The notes under the pieces were generated by a model. That model worked only from the letters and a program-made list of their open reading frames with translations, had not been told where the DNA came from and made no database searches. Shown here piece by piece: positions 28,765-38,224 of a stretch of DNA of 64,000 nucleotides. Both the position numbers and the translations under genes were made by a program. Source of the DNA: Methyloligella sp. (GTDB lineage Bacteria > Pseudomonadota > Alphaproteobacteria > Rhizobiales > HXMU1428-3); contig BQJJ01000002.1 of NCBI GenBank assembly GCA_021604645.1, positions 62,001-126,000 of the forward strand. Reading direction: 5' to 3'. Numbering within the stretch: the first letter of the stretch is position 1; the number at the start of each line of letters is the position of its first letter.

Positions 28765-30285
28765 ATGTTTAAAGATATGCGCGGCTTCAAAGAATTTCAG
28801 GCTAAATTAGCCACACCAAACCCATACGCAACGCCAACAGGCATTCCCTTCCTTGAGGAAGATCGCCTAAAAGAAGAATGTGGCGTTTTTGGCATTTTCA
28901 ACCATCCAGATGCTGCAGCGATCACTGCATTAGGGCTTCATGCCCTCCAGCATCGTGGCCAAGAGGCTGCAGGTATTGTTTCTTTCGATGGTTCTCAATT
29001 CCAGGCTGAAAGACGCATGGGACTTGTTGGCGATAACTTTAACAAACGCAATATTATCGAACGACTAGAGGGCAAAAACGCTGTTGGTCACGTGCGCTAC
29101 TCAACAACCGGCGACACCATCATGCGCAATGTTCAACCCTTGTTTGCAGAACACTCTTCAGGCGGCTTTGCTATTGGCCATAATGGTAACCTAACAAACG
29201 CCATTACTTTGCGAAAAGAACTCATTAGCGATGGTGCCATTTTCCAATCAACAAGTGACACAGAAGTTCTACTGCATCTATTAGCCCGCAGCAAAAGAGA
29301 AAGCTTCATTGATCGTTTCACAGAAGCCGTATTACAACTCGAAGGTGCCTTTGGCATCGCATGTCTCACCAATAAGAAGCTCATTGGAGTAAGAGATCCA
29401 TTAGGGATCCGCCCACTTCTTTTGGGTCGCTTAGGTGAGAGCTGGGTACTTGCTTCCGAGACCTGCGCTTTTGACATTGTCGGCGCTGAATATGTTCGTG
29501 AAGTTGAAAATGGCGAAATCGTCATGATCACAGAAAATGGGGTTGAAAGCTATCACCCCTTCACAAAACAAGACGAACGCCCCTGCATATTTGAATATAT
29601 TTATTTCGCCCGCCCAGACTCAATCGTTGGCGGCAAGAGCGTTTATGAAGTTAGAAAAAGAATGGGAGAGGAGCTTGCAAAAGAATCTGCAGTTGATGCA
29701 GATGTGATCATTCCTATCCCTGACTCAGGTGTCCCCGCAGCCATCGGCTATGCCTCCACTGCAAAAACACCATTTGAACTTGGCATTATCCGCAATCATT
29801 ATGTCGGCCGCACCTTTATCGAACCATCGCAACAAATTCGCCAACTCGGTGTAAAATTAAAACACTCAGCCAACAGAGCCATGGTCGAAGGCAAACGTGT
29901 TGTCCTCATTGATGATAGTGTCGTTCGCGGTACCACATCTGTTAAGCTTGTATCTATGATGTATGAAGCCGGCGCAAAAGAAGTTCATATGCGCATTTCA
30001 AGTCCACCGATCACACATCCTGATTTCTATGGCATTGATACACCAGATCAGGCAAAACTACTGGCTGCCAATTACGATATTGAAGGCATGAGAAAATATA
30101 TGGGCGCAAAAACCCTTGCCTTCATTTCTGTTGACGGCATTTATCGTGCAATGGGCTATGACAAACGAAATAATGAAGCGCCCCAATTCACGGATCATTG
30201 CTTCACAGGTGATTATCCAACCCGCCTGACGGATAAAACAGGAGAAGAACAACCACACCTCTCCCTCTTATCAGAAGTGATCTAA
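28765..30285 (+). CDS. purF: Amidophosphoribosyltransferase
   Basis: Makes 5-phosphoribosylamine from PRPP and glutamine, the first committed purine step. 506 residues. The N-terminal Ntn glutaminase has its nucleophile C39 in EECGVFGIF after a 38-residue propeptide, followed by LQHRGQEAAGI and GHVRYST. The C-terminal phosphoribosyltransferase domain has VVLIDDSVVRGTTS, the PRPP loop. No iron-sulfur cysteine set is obvious. It lies between cvpA and a TAXI-like gene, and the usual neighbour SDR follows after that. Confidence 0.97.
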   Translation: MFKDMRGFKEFQAKLATPNPYATPTGIPFLEEDRLKEECGVFGIFNHPDAAAITALGLHALQHRGQEAAGIVSFDGSQFQAERRMGLVGDNFNKRNIIERLEGKNAVGHVRYSTTGDTIMRNVQPLFAEHSSGGFAIGHNGNLTNAITLRKELISDGAIFQSTSDTEVLLHLLARSKRESFIDRFTEAVLQLEGAFGIACLTNKKLIGVRDPLGIRPLLLGRLGESWVLASETCAFDIVGAEYVREVENGEIVMITENGVESYHPFTKQDERPCIFEYIYFARPDSIVGGKSVYEVRKRMGEELAKESAVDADVIIPIPDSGVPAAIGYASTAKTPFELGIIRNHYVGRTFIEPSQQIRQLGVKLKHSANRAMVEGKRVVLIDDSVVRGTTSVKLVSMMYEAGAKEVHMRISSPPITHPDFYGIDTPDQAKLLAANYDIEGMRKYMGAKTLAFISVDGIYRAMGYDKRNNEAPQFTDHCFTGDYPTRLTDKTGEEQPHLSLLSEVI

Positions 30286-30581
30286 GTTGTTATCTTAACT
30301 GGGCTTACTCCAAAAAACCTGTGCACACATTCCAAGTTTGGCATTTAATTCACAATCTTGACGAATTTATGCTGTTTAACAATTGAAATTGTTACAAAAA
30401 CCAAACTTGAGAGCCATGATAAATTTGTAAAAAACACTATATTTAAAACCCTATAATAAACAACGGGGTAACAAACATGGGACAATTTAACAGATCCCAT
30501 CCTATCAATTTTATCTCATCCAAACCTACTAAATCAAAAACAAAGAATTATATAAAATATAATGTTTGAGGAGAACACATT

Positions 30582-31904
30582 ATGATTTTAAACAATCTTA
30601 CCAAGGGTATTGCATTAGCGGCCCTTACGACAACGATCGGGACATTTTCAACAACAGCGCAGGCATTCGACCTCTATTTTGATGTTTATACTGGCGAAAA
30701 AACGGGCGCTTATTACAATAAAATTTGCCCTGCGATTAAAAAAGCAGCCTCTTTAAATGGGGTAGAACTTAACTGCAAAACATCAGCGGGCTCATTAGAT
30801 AATCTTGATAAAGTTCTAGATAAACCAAGCAATTTTGGTCTATCACAGTTTGATCAATTCGCTTTGAAATATAGCAATCAATCTAACCAAACAGTCTACA
30901 CACCCATCCATGATGACATCGGAACAGAATGCTTGTTCATGGTGACAAACAACAAACTCATCAGCAATTTTGGCGACGTTGTTGCAAGCGCGCCTTATCT
31001 AAACTTCATCCTGCCACCTGAAAAGTCTGGTCATGCCGGAACATTTAAATATCTACAATCAATTGACCCTGATGGCCTCGGCAAAGCAACTAAAGTTAGT
31101 TACGCAAGTAGCACTGAAGACGCCATCACTCAAACTTTGACTTCTAAAGACAATGTCACTCTTTTTGTCCAAACAGCCGATCCAAAAAGTGCTTTGTTTT
31201 CATTAGTGAACAAAAACAAAGGTCACTTCGTACCTGTCATTTCAAAGGAAGTCTTAGCTCAGGTAGTTAAAGGTACAAAAGTATACAGAGCTCAGGAAAC
31301 GGCAGTTTCTAATCCTAAATGGCATAAATCAGGAACTAAAGTAATTACATCATGTACACCGATTATGCTTTTCACTGGTAAGTCATTAAAGATCCAAGAC
31401 CCTGCACAAAAGACAGCTCATGAAAAAGCCATAGCAAAACTAACGGCCATCCCGGCTGAAAAGCTACGTCCTCAACAAGGGTGGTTCTCTAAGCTTTGGA
31501 ACAATTCAAAAGCACTTTCAGCTAAGGGTGTTGAAGGCCTGGTTGACACAGCTGAAAAAGCTAAAAAGGTAACAAGCCCTTACCTTAGTAAAGCAAAAAC
31601 AGCTACAGAGCCCTATGTTGAAAAAGCCAAAGATGTCACGAAAGATGTGATTGATGCAGCGAAACCAACATACGACGCAGCGAAAGAAAAAACCAAAAAA
31701 GCAATCGACGCTGCCAAACCAGCTTTGGATGTTGCAAAAGAAAAAACCAAAGAAGCCATTAAAGCAGCTAAGCCAACATATGAAGCCATCAAGGAAAAAA
31801 CTCAGGAAATTGGCAAAAAAGCTTATGACCAAGCATCTGACCTCGTAAAAGGTACAGAAAAAGAAGTTGGAAAAGAAATGGAAGCTCCAAAGGCTGCCGA
31901 ATAA
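30582..31904 (+). CDS. Exported TAXI-like binding protein with amphipathic-repeat tail
   Basis: 440 residues. A signal peptide ends near TTAQA. Residues 25-290 resemble TAXI/TRAP-type solute-binding proteins (YTGEKTGAYYNKICPAI, TSAGSLDNL, with paired cysteines likely bridged). From about 310 to 430 the chain becomes Lys/Ala/Glu-rich; three near-identical 18-residue units (AAKPxxDxAKEKTKxAI) between 358 and 411 should form long amphipathic helices like apolipoprotein or LEA proteins. GAGGAGA stands before the ATG. No TRAP permease is near. A periplasmic ligand sensor or membrane/cell-wall tether is possible; the function is unknown. Confidence 0.65.
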   Translation: MILNNLTKGIALAALTTTIGTFSTTAQAFDLYFDVYTGEKTGAYYNKICPAIKKAASLNGVELNCKTSAGSLDNLDKVLDKPSNFGLSQFDQFALKYSNQSNQTVYTPIHDDIGTECLFMVTNNKLISNFGDVVASAPYLNFILPPEKSGHAGTFKYLQSIDPDGLGKATKVSYASSTEDAITQTLTSKDNVTLFVQTADPKSALFSLVNKNKGHFVPVISKEVLAQVVKGTKVYRAQETAVSNPKWHKSGTKVITSCTPIMLFTGKSLKIQDPAQKTAHEKAIAKLTAIPAEKLRPQQGWFSKLWNNSKALSAKGVEGLVDTAEKAKKVTSPYLSKAKTATEPYVEKAKDVTKDVIDAAKPTYDAAKEKTKKAIDAAKPALDVAKEKTKEAIKAAKPTYEAIKEKTQEIGKKAYDQASDLVKGTEKEVGKEMEAPKAAE

Positions 31905-31952
31905 ATTTCCCACTCAAGCTTGAAAAAATTATAACCAAGCCTGAATATATAG

Positions 31953-31994
31953 AACCGAGGATATCAGTGTCCAGCTGACATTCTCGGTTTTTTA
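31953..31994 (+). terminator. Intrinsic terminator after the TAXI-like gene
   Basis: AACCGAG and CTCGGTT arms enclose a second small stem (TCAG/CTGA) and are followed by TTTTT. Confidence 0.75.
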
Positions 31995-32106
31995 TTGCCA
32001 AAAATCTTTCTTATTTGCTAAAAGTCACAAGTTTGCTAAAAACAACATTTCCCACCATGAAGCATGTAACGCACTCAAAATAAGAAGCACCAAAAGGAGA
32101 TAACAA

Positions 32107-32823
32107 GTGAGCAAGCCCTTAGCAAATAAAACAGCCCTTATCACAGGTGCAACACGAGGTCTTGGATACTCACTTAGTTTAGAATTTGCAAAAAACGGGG
32201 CTCATATTATTGCAACAGGCCGCACAGTCGGTGCTTTAGAAGACCTTGATGATGAAATTAAAAAAATCGGCGGCACAGCCACATTAGTTCCGTTAGATTT
32301 GTTAGAAGAAGAAACACTGGATGGTATCGGCCCGTCTTTGTTTTCCAAATTTAAAAAACTCGACATTTTCGTCGGCAATGCAGCTTATCTAGGGGCGCTG
32401 TCACCAACTTCACATTTTAAAAATGCAGAATGGAACAAAGTGCTTGGCACAAACCTAAACGCAAATTGGCAACTCATACGCTCTCTCGATCCTCTACTAA
32501 AACAAGCCGAAAATAGTACAGCACTATTCATAACCGACGATGAAATCACTGAGAATTCTCCAGCTTATTGGGGACCATACGCTGCCTCAAAAGCCGGCCT
32601 CGAAGCTTTAGTAAAATCCTATGCAAACGAGTGCCATGAAACCAACACAAAAGTCCAGCTTTACTCACCCTGCCCTATGGCAACCAATTTAAGAAGAAAA
32701 GCATACCCGGGTGAAGACCAGTCAAACCTGACGGGACCAGAAGAAGTCGCCAAAGCAATCACCAGCCATATCATAAATAATGAAGCACCAAATGGGGCCC
32801 ATATTAAATTTGGTCAAGAGTAA
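32107..32823 (+). CDS. Short-chain dehydrogenase/reductase of the purF neighbourhood
   Basis: 238 residues, GTG start with AGGAGAT nine bases upstream. The Rossmann motif TGATRGLG is at 14-21, NAAYLG near 92, and the catalytic Y-x-x-x-K is YAASK. The expected catalytic serine about 13 residues before the tyrosine is not evident: the strand reads ALFITDDEITENSPAYWGPY. Members of this subfamily follow purF in many Hyphomicrobiales; substrate unknown. It converges on the MBL hydrolase with only 12 bases between stops and no clear terminator. Confidence 0.85.
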   Translation: MSKPLANKTALITGATRGLGYSLSLEFAKNGAHIIATGRTVGALEDLDDEIKKIGGTATLVPLDLLEEETLDGIGPSLFSKFKKLDIFVGNAAYLGALSPTSHFKNAEWNKVLGTNLNANWQLIRSLDPLLKQAENSTALFITDDEITENSPAYWGPYAASKAGLEALVKSYANECHETNTKVQLYSPCPMATNLRRKAYPGEDQSNLTGPEEVAKAITSHIINNEAPNGAHIKFGQE

Positions 32824-32835
32824 TATGCCGGCACC

Positions 32836-33630
32836 TCAAAACTCGATAACCATGCCATCATAAGCTGGTTCAACGTGAGAGGGCAGTTGATCTTTCAATG
32901 TCTGATAATCAAGATCAACATGCAAATGGGTTAAGATCGCACGCTTTGGTTTATAAGTTTCAATAACTTCTAAAGCTTGCTCAACAGTAAAATGACAGGG
33001 GTGCGGCGTCTCACGCAGAGCATCAAGAATAAGAACATCCAAACCTTCAAGATAAGGCAAAGACCGATCAGGAAACGAGCTAACATCTGTGCAATAACAA
33101 AGGGGACCAAAACGAAACCCTAGCGAGTGCGCATTGCCATGATGCTGATAAAACGGTGTGGTCTCTATACCCCCAGCAGCACCATCTATTAGCAGAGGCG
33201 CATAAGGCTCCAACTCACTCCCATCCAAAATGGGTACATAGTTCGAATCTTCAGGAAGCTCAAAACAATAGCGAAACTTGGCATATAAATCTTCGCCAGT
33301 TTTTTTATCATAATAGACCGGCAAACGTCTTTTGAGGTTAAAATAAACAACCCGCAAATCATCAATACCATGAATATGATCAGCATGGCTGTGAGTATAC
33401 GCAACCGCATCAACAGTGCTGATATCTGCTGTAAGCAATTGTTCGCGAATATCAGGAGACGTATCTATAAGTAAGCGCGTACAAGCATCACCTTCAAACT
33501 TCTCAATAAGAGAAGAGCTTCGCAAGCGGCGGTTTTTAGGCTCCGCGGGGTCACATGCGCCCCATTCATTGCCAATGCGAGGTACACCACCAGAAGACCC
33601 AGATCCAAGAATTGTAAACCGATAACTCAT
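32836..33630 (-). CDS. MBL-fold metallohydrolase, PhnP-like
   Basis: 264 residues from the ATG at 33630, which has AAGG seven bases upstream and begins the homology (MSYRFTILGSGSSGGVPRIG); the frame extends seven codons further. The metal motif is SHADHIHGIDDLR, with later TDVSSF, LDALR and ILTHLHVDLDY. Related proteins are phosphoribosyl cyclic phosphodiesterases, but the substrate of this tatD-linked subfamily is not established. It ends the metG-tatD-MBL unit, a conserved order in the group. Confidence 0.88.
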   Translation of the reverse strand: MSYRFTILGSGSSGGVPRIGNEWGACDPAEPKNRRLRSSSLIEKFEGDACTRLLIDTSPDIREQLLTADISTVDAVAYTHSHADHIHGIDDLRVVYFNLKRRLPVYYDKKTGEDLYAKFRYCFELPEDSNYVPILDGSELEPYAPLLIDGAAGGIETTPFYQHHGNAHSLGFRFGPLCYCTDVSSFPDRSLPYLEGLDVLILDALRETPHPCHFTVEQALEVIETYKPKRAILTHLHVDLDYQTLKDQLPSHVEPAYDGMVIEF

Positions 33631-33682
33631 AGAAAACCTTCGTTCAAACACCTTGTCTTAAGTTAAGTTCAATTGCCTCAAT

Positions 33683-34480
33683 TCAGCTGCGAGGGTCAGG
33701 AACTTTAGAAAACAACCTGAAGAAATTATCACTGGTTACCTTCGCAATTTCACTAGAACTTAATCCCCGCGTCTCTCCAAGCACGCTAGCCGTGTGGGCA
33801 ACGTAAGACGGCTCATTTGGCTTTCCTCTTTTTGGCACAGGCGCCAAATAAGGCGCATCCGTTTCAACCAAAACCCTATCAACGGGCAAATTAGCGGCAA
33901 CGGCGCGCAACTCTTCAGATTTCTTAAAAGTGAGCACGCCAGAAAAAGAAACATACCCACCAAGAGACACAGCAGTATCAGCTAAATTTTGCGACGCAGT
34001 AAAACAGTGCAGTAAAAAAGGAAAGGCTCCCTTTTCCGTTTCTTCTTTCAAAATTTTAGCTGTATCTTCTTCAGCATCCCGTGTGTGAATAACCAAAGGC
34101 AATCCAGTTTCACGCGCCGCCGCAATATGAGCACGAAACCCTTTCGCCTGATCAACAGGGTCTCCATTATCATAAAAATAATCAAGACCAGCTTCGCCAA
34201 TCGCAACCACTTTCGGATGGTCAGTATGAGCTAAAATATCATCAAGCCCTAAGTCTTTTTCCTCACTTGCATTGTGAGGATGCGTACCAACTGAGCAATA
34301 AACATTTTCATTCTGCTCAGCTATTGGGAGTATCTTATCCATTTGCCGAATGCGAGTGCTGATGGTCACCATCAACCCAACCCCCGCCTCTAAGGCACGT
34401 GCACGAACTGCCGGCACATCCTCAATCAGCCCCGGGAAATCCAAATGACAATGACTATCAACCAACATGTTATCATTCAT
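33683..34480 (-). CDS. tatD: TatD-family metal-dependent hydrolase
   Basis: Amidohydrolase-fold deoxyribonuclease-like enzyme; TatD proteins act as 3'-5' exonucleases and in some bacteria as D-aminoacyl-tRNA deacylases. Motifs: VDSHCHLDF (metal HxH), AIGEAGLDYFYDN, VIHTRDAEEDT, LLHCFT, and LVETDAPYLAPVPKRGKPNEP. About 265 residues from ATG 34480; a second ATG lies four codons later. The upstream frame overlaps metG, so 34480, just after the metG stop, is preferred. Confidence 0.92.
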   Translation of the reverse strand: MNDNMLVDSHCHLDFPGLIEDVPAVRARALEAGVGLMVTISTRIRQMDKILPIAEQNENVYCSVGTHPHNASEEKDLGLDDILAHTDHPKVVAIGEAGLDYFYDNGDPVDQAKGFRAHIAAARETGLPLVIHTRDAEEDTAKILKEETEKGAFPFLLHCFTASQNLADTAVSLGGYVSFSGVLTFKKSEELRAVAANLPVDRVLVETDAPYLAPVPKRGKPNEPSYVAHTASVLGETRGLSSSEIAKVTSDNFFRLFSKVPDPRS

Positions 34481-34484
34481 AGCG

Positions 34485-36053
34485 TTAAGCTGTTCCTTCA
34501 GGTTCAACATATCTAGGAAACACTGGTTCCGGTTTTTCTAAGATCAAATCAGCTGATAACCGCCCAGCCTCTCCAAGTGAAGAGAAGTCTCGTTTGTCTT
34601 CAGCTTGCTGCAAATGATCAAGTAATTTCGCAGAGCCAAGCGGAATAAAAGGTTGCGCCAAAATAGCAACCTGGCGAATAACTTCAGCGGTCACATAAAG
34701 CACAGTCGCCATACGATCCGGATCCGTTTTCTTCAAAGCCCATGGCTCTTGTCCTGCAAAATATTTATTCGCATCACTTACAACCTTCCAAATCAACTCA
34801 ACAGCCTTATGCAGCGCCATCTTATCAATAGCCGCCGTCACCTCAGGCAAAAGTGCATCAACTTGGTTTAAAATAGCCTTGTCATCATCGGTTAATTCGC
34901 CTGGCGCTTTAACTACACCATCTAAATTTTTAACAAGCATCGATAAAGAGCGCTGTGCTAAGTTACCAAGGTCATTGGCAAGATCTGCATTAACACGGTT
35001 CACAATCGCTTCATGCGTATAATTGCCATCATTGCCAAAAGGAACTTCTCTCAAAAAGAAATACCGAACCTGATCAACACCAAAATGCTCAACCAAATCA
35101 GTAGGACTAATCACATTGCCAACGCTCTTGGCCATCTTCTCTCCCTCATTTAGGAGAAAGCCATGTGCAAAAATTTGCTTCGGCAAAGGAATACCTGCAG
35201 ACATCAAAAAAGCAGGCCAATAAACTGCATGAAAGCGCAAAATGTCCTTACCAATTACATGAACATCAGCCGGCCAGAACTTTTGAAACTCGTCAGATCC
35301 CTCATCCGGGAAACCCACACCAGTGATGTAGTTGGTCAAAGCATCAACCCACACATACATAATATGCTCATCTGATCCAGGCACTTGAATGCCCCAATTA
35401 AAAGTCGTGCGAGAAATCGACAAGTCTCTCAGACCACCTTCAACAAATCTCATTATTTCATTGCGTTTTGTCTTTGGCCCAATAAAGCTCTCATTGGCCT
35501 CATAATGCGCAAGCAATTTTTCTTGATACTCTGAAAGTTTGAAGAAATATGTCGTCTCTTCAGTCCATTCAACTGGTGTACCTTGCGGTCCAAGACGAAC
35601 ACCATCATCAGCTAATGTGGTTTCTTTCTCATCATAAAACGCTTCATCTCGAACTGAATACCAACCTGAGTAAGTCCCTGGATAAATATCACCATTAGCT
35701 TCCATCCGACGCCAAATTTCCTGCGCAGATTTTTTATGACGCTCTTGCGATGTGCGAATAAAGTCATCATTTGTGCAATGAAGCAGTCCAACCATTTCAT
35801 GAAAACGCGCTGAATTCCGATCAGCCAATTCACTGACTTCAATATTTTGCTCTTCAGCCGTTTGCTGCATTTTCAAACCATGCTCATCAGTCCCCGTGAG
35901 GAAAAACACATCACGCCCCTCAAGTCGGCGAAAGCGAGCAACCGCATCTGTCGCCAAAGCTTCATAAGCATGGCCAATATGCGGCTCCCCATTCGGGTAA
36001 GAAATTGCAGTGGTAATATAAAAAGGCTCACATCCGCCCTTATTTACACTCAT
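34485..36053 (-). CDS. metG: Methionyl-tRNA synthetase
   Basis: Charges tRNA-Met with methionine. 522 residues, the short type without the C-terminal tRNA-binding (Arc1p-like) domain and without a clear zinc knuckle, as usual in alphaproteobacteria. The HIGH motif is [12 protein letters not shown] near 20; [11 protein letters not shown] is conserved. The second catalytic motif reads KMAKS instead of KMSKS ([10 protein letters not shown] near 310), a mild change still compatible with ATP binding. It sits between holB and tatD. Confidence 0.95.
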   Translation of the reverse strand: MSVNKGGCEPFYITTAISYPNGEPHIGHAYEALATDAVARFRRLEGRDVFFLTGTDEHGLKMQQTAEEQNIEVSELADRNSARFHEMVGLLHCTNDDFIRTSQERHKKSAQEIWRRMEANGDIYPGTYSGWYSVRDEAFYDEKETTLADDGVRLGPQGTPVEWTEETTYFFKLSEYQEKLLAHYEANESFIGPKTKRNEIMRFVEGGLRDLSISRTTFNWGIQVPGSDEHIMYVWVDALTNYITGVGFPDEGSDEFQKFWPADVHVIGKDILRFHAVYWPAFLMSAGIPLPKQIFAHGFLLNEGEKMAKSVGNVISPTDLVEHFGVDQVRYFFLREVPFGNDGNYTHEAIVNRVNADLANDLGNLAQRSLSMLVKNLDGVVKAPGELTDDDKAILNQVDALLPEVTAAIDKMALHKAVELIWKVVSDANKYFAGQEPWALKKTDPDRMATVLYVTAEVIRQVAILAQPFIPLGSAKLLDHLQQAEDKRDFSSLGEAGRLSADLILEKPEPVFPRYVEPEGTA

Positions 36054-36166
36054 GATTTTTCAATCCAGTCTATAAATCAGTTATTCTATTTTAAATTTTT
36101 CAAAATTTGCAGTGACTACTTAAGCACAAAGCCTCTAGCTAGAAAGCAAGACATAATTCAAATTAT

Positions 36167-37345
36167 TCATTGCGCGCGTAGCAAATCTCTTAAAGAAAAA
36201 AAGCTTTGCAACATAAATGTTTTCTTATCTAGGTTTAAAGCCTCAACATCTAATGCACGCGTCTGTAGGGTATCCCACAAGCCAAGCCATTGATCAATAG
36301 ATTGCCCCCCAACAAGCTTATCAGATAAGTGCTTTTCTCCTGAACTTAAGGGATATTCAGCGATTTTCCCCTTAATCAATCGATAGATCAGATCAGAAAT
36401 CAGCTGAACACCAGCTTTATAATCCTGCCCGCTTTTATCTTTTAAAATCCCATCGATAAATAAATCTAGGTTTCTCTGGTCAAGGTTTGGCAATCCATCC
36501 ATTATTTTGTAGAGACCTTGATAATATTTAAGCCCATTGCCAACAATCAACTCATAACCCGTTCGCACACTCGCACCTGAAAGATGCATCAAGTCCTGCC
36601 AGTTTACATCTTTCGGCAGCTCTTGGTTCTGCGCCGTAAATTGTTGCGTAATTGCCTTTTCAAAATTATCTAATTCAAGCTCATTAAATTTAAGCTGTCG
36701 GCAACGAGACCGAATAGTAATCGGAATTTGCCCCAATGAATTCGTAATTAGAATAAAGGTCGTATTCAAAGGAGGCTCTTCAAGAACCTTCAACAAAGCA
36801 TTGCCACTAGCTTCATTCATGTCCTCAGCACGGTCAATAAGCACAACTCTATTGAGCCCCATTGAAGGTGTTGTATGTAAAACATCTTTCAGCGCCCGCA
36901 TCTCATCTATACGAATGAAGCGAAAAAACTTTTTTGTCTTCACATCATAGGCCCGCCGCATCACACGCATATCAGGATGCGCAAACTGCGAGACCAAACG
37001 CCCTGTCTTGTCTGTCTTCAACTCCTCAGAACGGGCCAGCAAATCAAAACCGTCAGGAAAGCCATCCTCAGATTGATGATCTTTATTTTCGCCAACCTTG
37101 TTATGACCCATTTTATTGTGTCCAAGAAGAACACGTGCCAAATGGTAAGCAAGAGTAGCTTTACCAACCCCTAAAGGACCCGAAAAGATCCAGCCATGAT
37201 GAAAACGCCCAGAACACAAACTCTGCTCTAAAGATTCGATTACCACTTTATGCCCATAATAAGAACCACTGGATACAGGGTGCAAAGCCCCTGAAACACA
37301 GTCACTTAAAGGAAGTCCCGTTTCATCGCTCATAATATCACGCAC
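36167..37345 (-). CDS. holB: DNA polymerase III delta' subunit
   Basis: Clamp-loader subunit with an AAA+ fold. 392 residues. Visible are GHKVVIESLEQSL, the P-loop GPLGVGKATLAYHLARVL near 56, RIDEMRALKDVL and the delta' motif GNALLKVLEEPP with SRC (ITIRSRCRQLKF). An Asn/Lys/Gly/His-rich insertion (about residues 76-93, GHNKMGHNKVGENKDH) is not part of the fold and is short, repetitive and probably lineage-specific. It lies between tmk and metG, as in relatives. Confidence 0.92.
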   Translation of the reverse strand: MRDIMSDETGLPLSDCVSGALHPVSSGSYYGHKVVIESLEQSLCSGRFHHGWIFSGPLGVGKATLAYHLARVLLGHNKMGHNKVGENKDHQSEDGFPDGFDLLARSEELKTDKTGRLVSQFAHPDMRVMRRAYDVKTKKFFRFIRIDEMRALKDVLHTTPSMGLNRVVLIDRAEDMNEASGNALLKVLEEPPLNTTFILITNSLGQIPITIRSRCRQLKFNELELDNFEKAITQQFTAQNQELPKDVNWQDLMHLSGASVRTGYELIVGNGLKYYQGLYKIMDGLPNLDQRNLDLFIDGILKDKSGQDYKAGVQLISDLIYRLIKGKIAEYPLSSGEKHLSDKLVGGQSIDQWLGLWDTLQTRALDVEALNLDKKTFMLQSFFSLRDLLRAQ

Positions 37346-37397
37346 TCATTGATCAAAAGGAGGTTTGGTAAAATATTGTTATCCAATACAATCCCCC

Positions 37398-38075
37398 TTA
37401 TACAACATCCTCAAGTCCAAAACGTTCGGCAACAGTTTGCCAAACCAATTCAGCAACTTTCTCACGAGATTGATTGCCATCAATAATAATACAGCGTTTG
37501 GCATTGGCTGCTGCAATTTTCAAAAACCCAGCTCGTAAGCGTTCGTGAAATTGCATATCTTCAGATTCAAAGCGATCAACCTCTAATCCATCTTGTTGCT
37601 GTCGAGCAGCAACACGCTTCATAGCAATATCAACTGGCAAATCAATAATGATTGTTAATTCAGGCTGGTTTTCACCAACAACAATACGGTCAAGCGCATC
37701 AAAAACCCCTTCATCAACGCCGCTTGCAGCCCCCTGATAAGCGCGGCTAGAATCCGCAAATCGATCACACAAAACCCAGGCCCCCTGCTCAAGGTTCGGT
37801 AAAATCAATTTTTCTAAATGATCTAATCTTGCAGTGTAGAAGAGCAAACTTTCTGCAACAGCGCCATAATCTTTGACTTTACCCTCAAGTAAAAACCGTC
37901 TTATTTTCTCACCCAAAGGCGAACCACCCGGCTCACGTGTCAAAAGCGTTTTGTAGCCAAGCGCTGCAAGATGCTCTGATAACAGACGCACTTGTGTTGA
38001 TTTACCAGCACCCTCACCACCTTCAAAGGATATGAAGTGCCCTCTATCAATTCCATTTTTAGAAAATGGCATCAT
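37398..38075 (-). CDS. tmk: Thymidylate kinase
   Basis: Phosphorylates dTMP to dTDP. 225 residues. The P-loop is FEGGEGAGKSTQ near 18, the dTMP-binding DR motif is CDRFADSSRAYQG near 102, and the lid region is RVAARQQQDGLEVDRFE. MM at the start leaves two possible initiators one codon apart. It is the first of the tmk-holB-metG-tatD set; dacA precedes it after 150 bases. Confidence 0.96.
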   Translation of the reverse strand: MMPFSKNGIDRGHFISFEGGEGAGKSTQVRLLSEHLAALGYKTLLTREPGGSPLGEKIRRFLLEGKVKDYGAVAESLLFYTARLDHLEKLILPNLEQGAWVLCDRFADSSRAYQGAASGVDEGVFDALDRIVVGENQPELTIIIDLPVDIAMKRVAARQQQDGLEVDRFESEDMQFHERLRAGFLKIAAANAKRCIIIDGNQSREKVAELVWQTVAERFGLEDVV

Positions 38076-38224
38076 ATCCCCCTCTTAAAGCCAAATGGTC
38101 TTAAAACCACATACATTGAAAACAAAAATGCACAAAACCATCCGGCCCTTACCAGAAGTCAAGGCCTAAACCTTCTTCAGCAAAGTTTTAAAATAGCTGA
38201 CACTCTTTTATCAAAAATGTTTTA

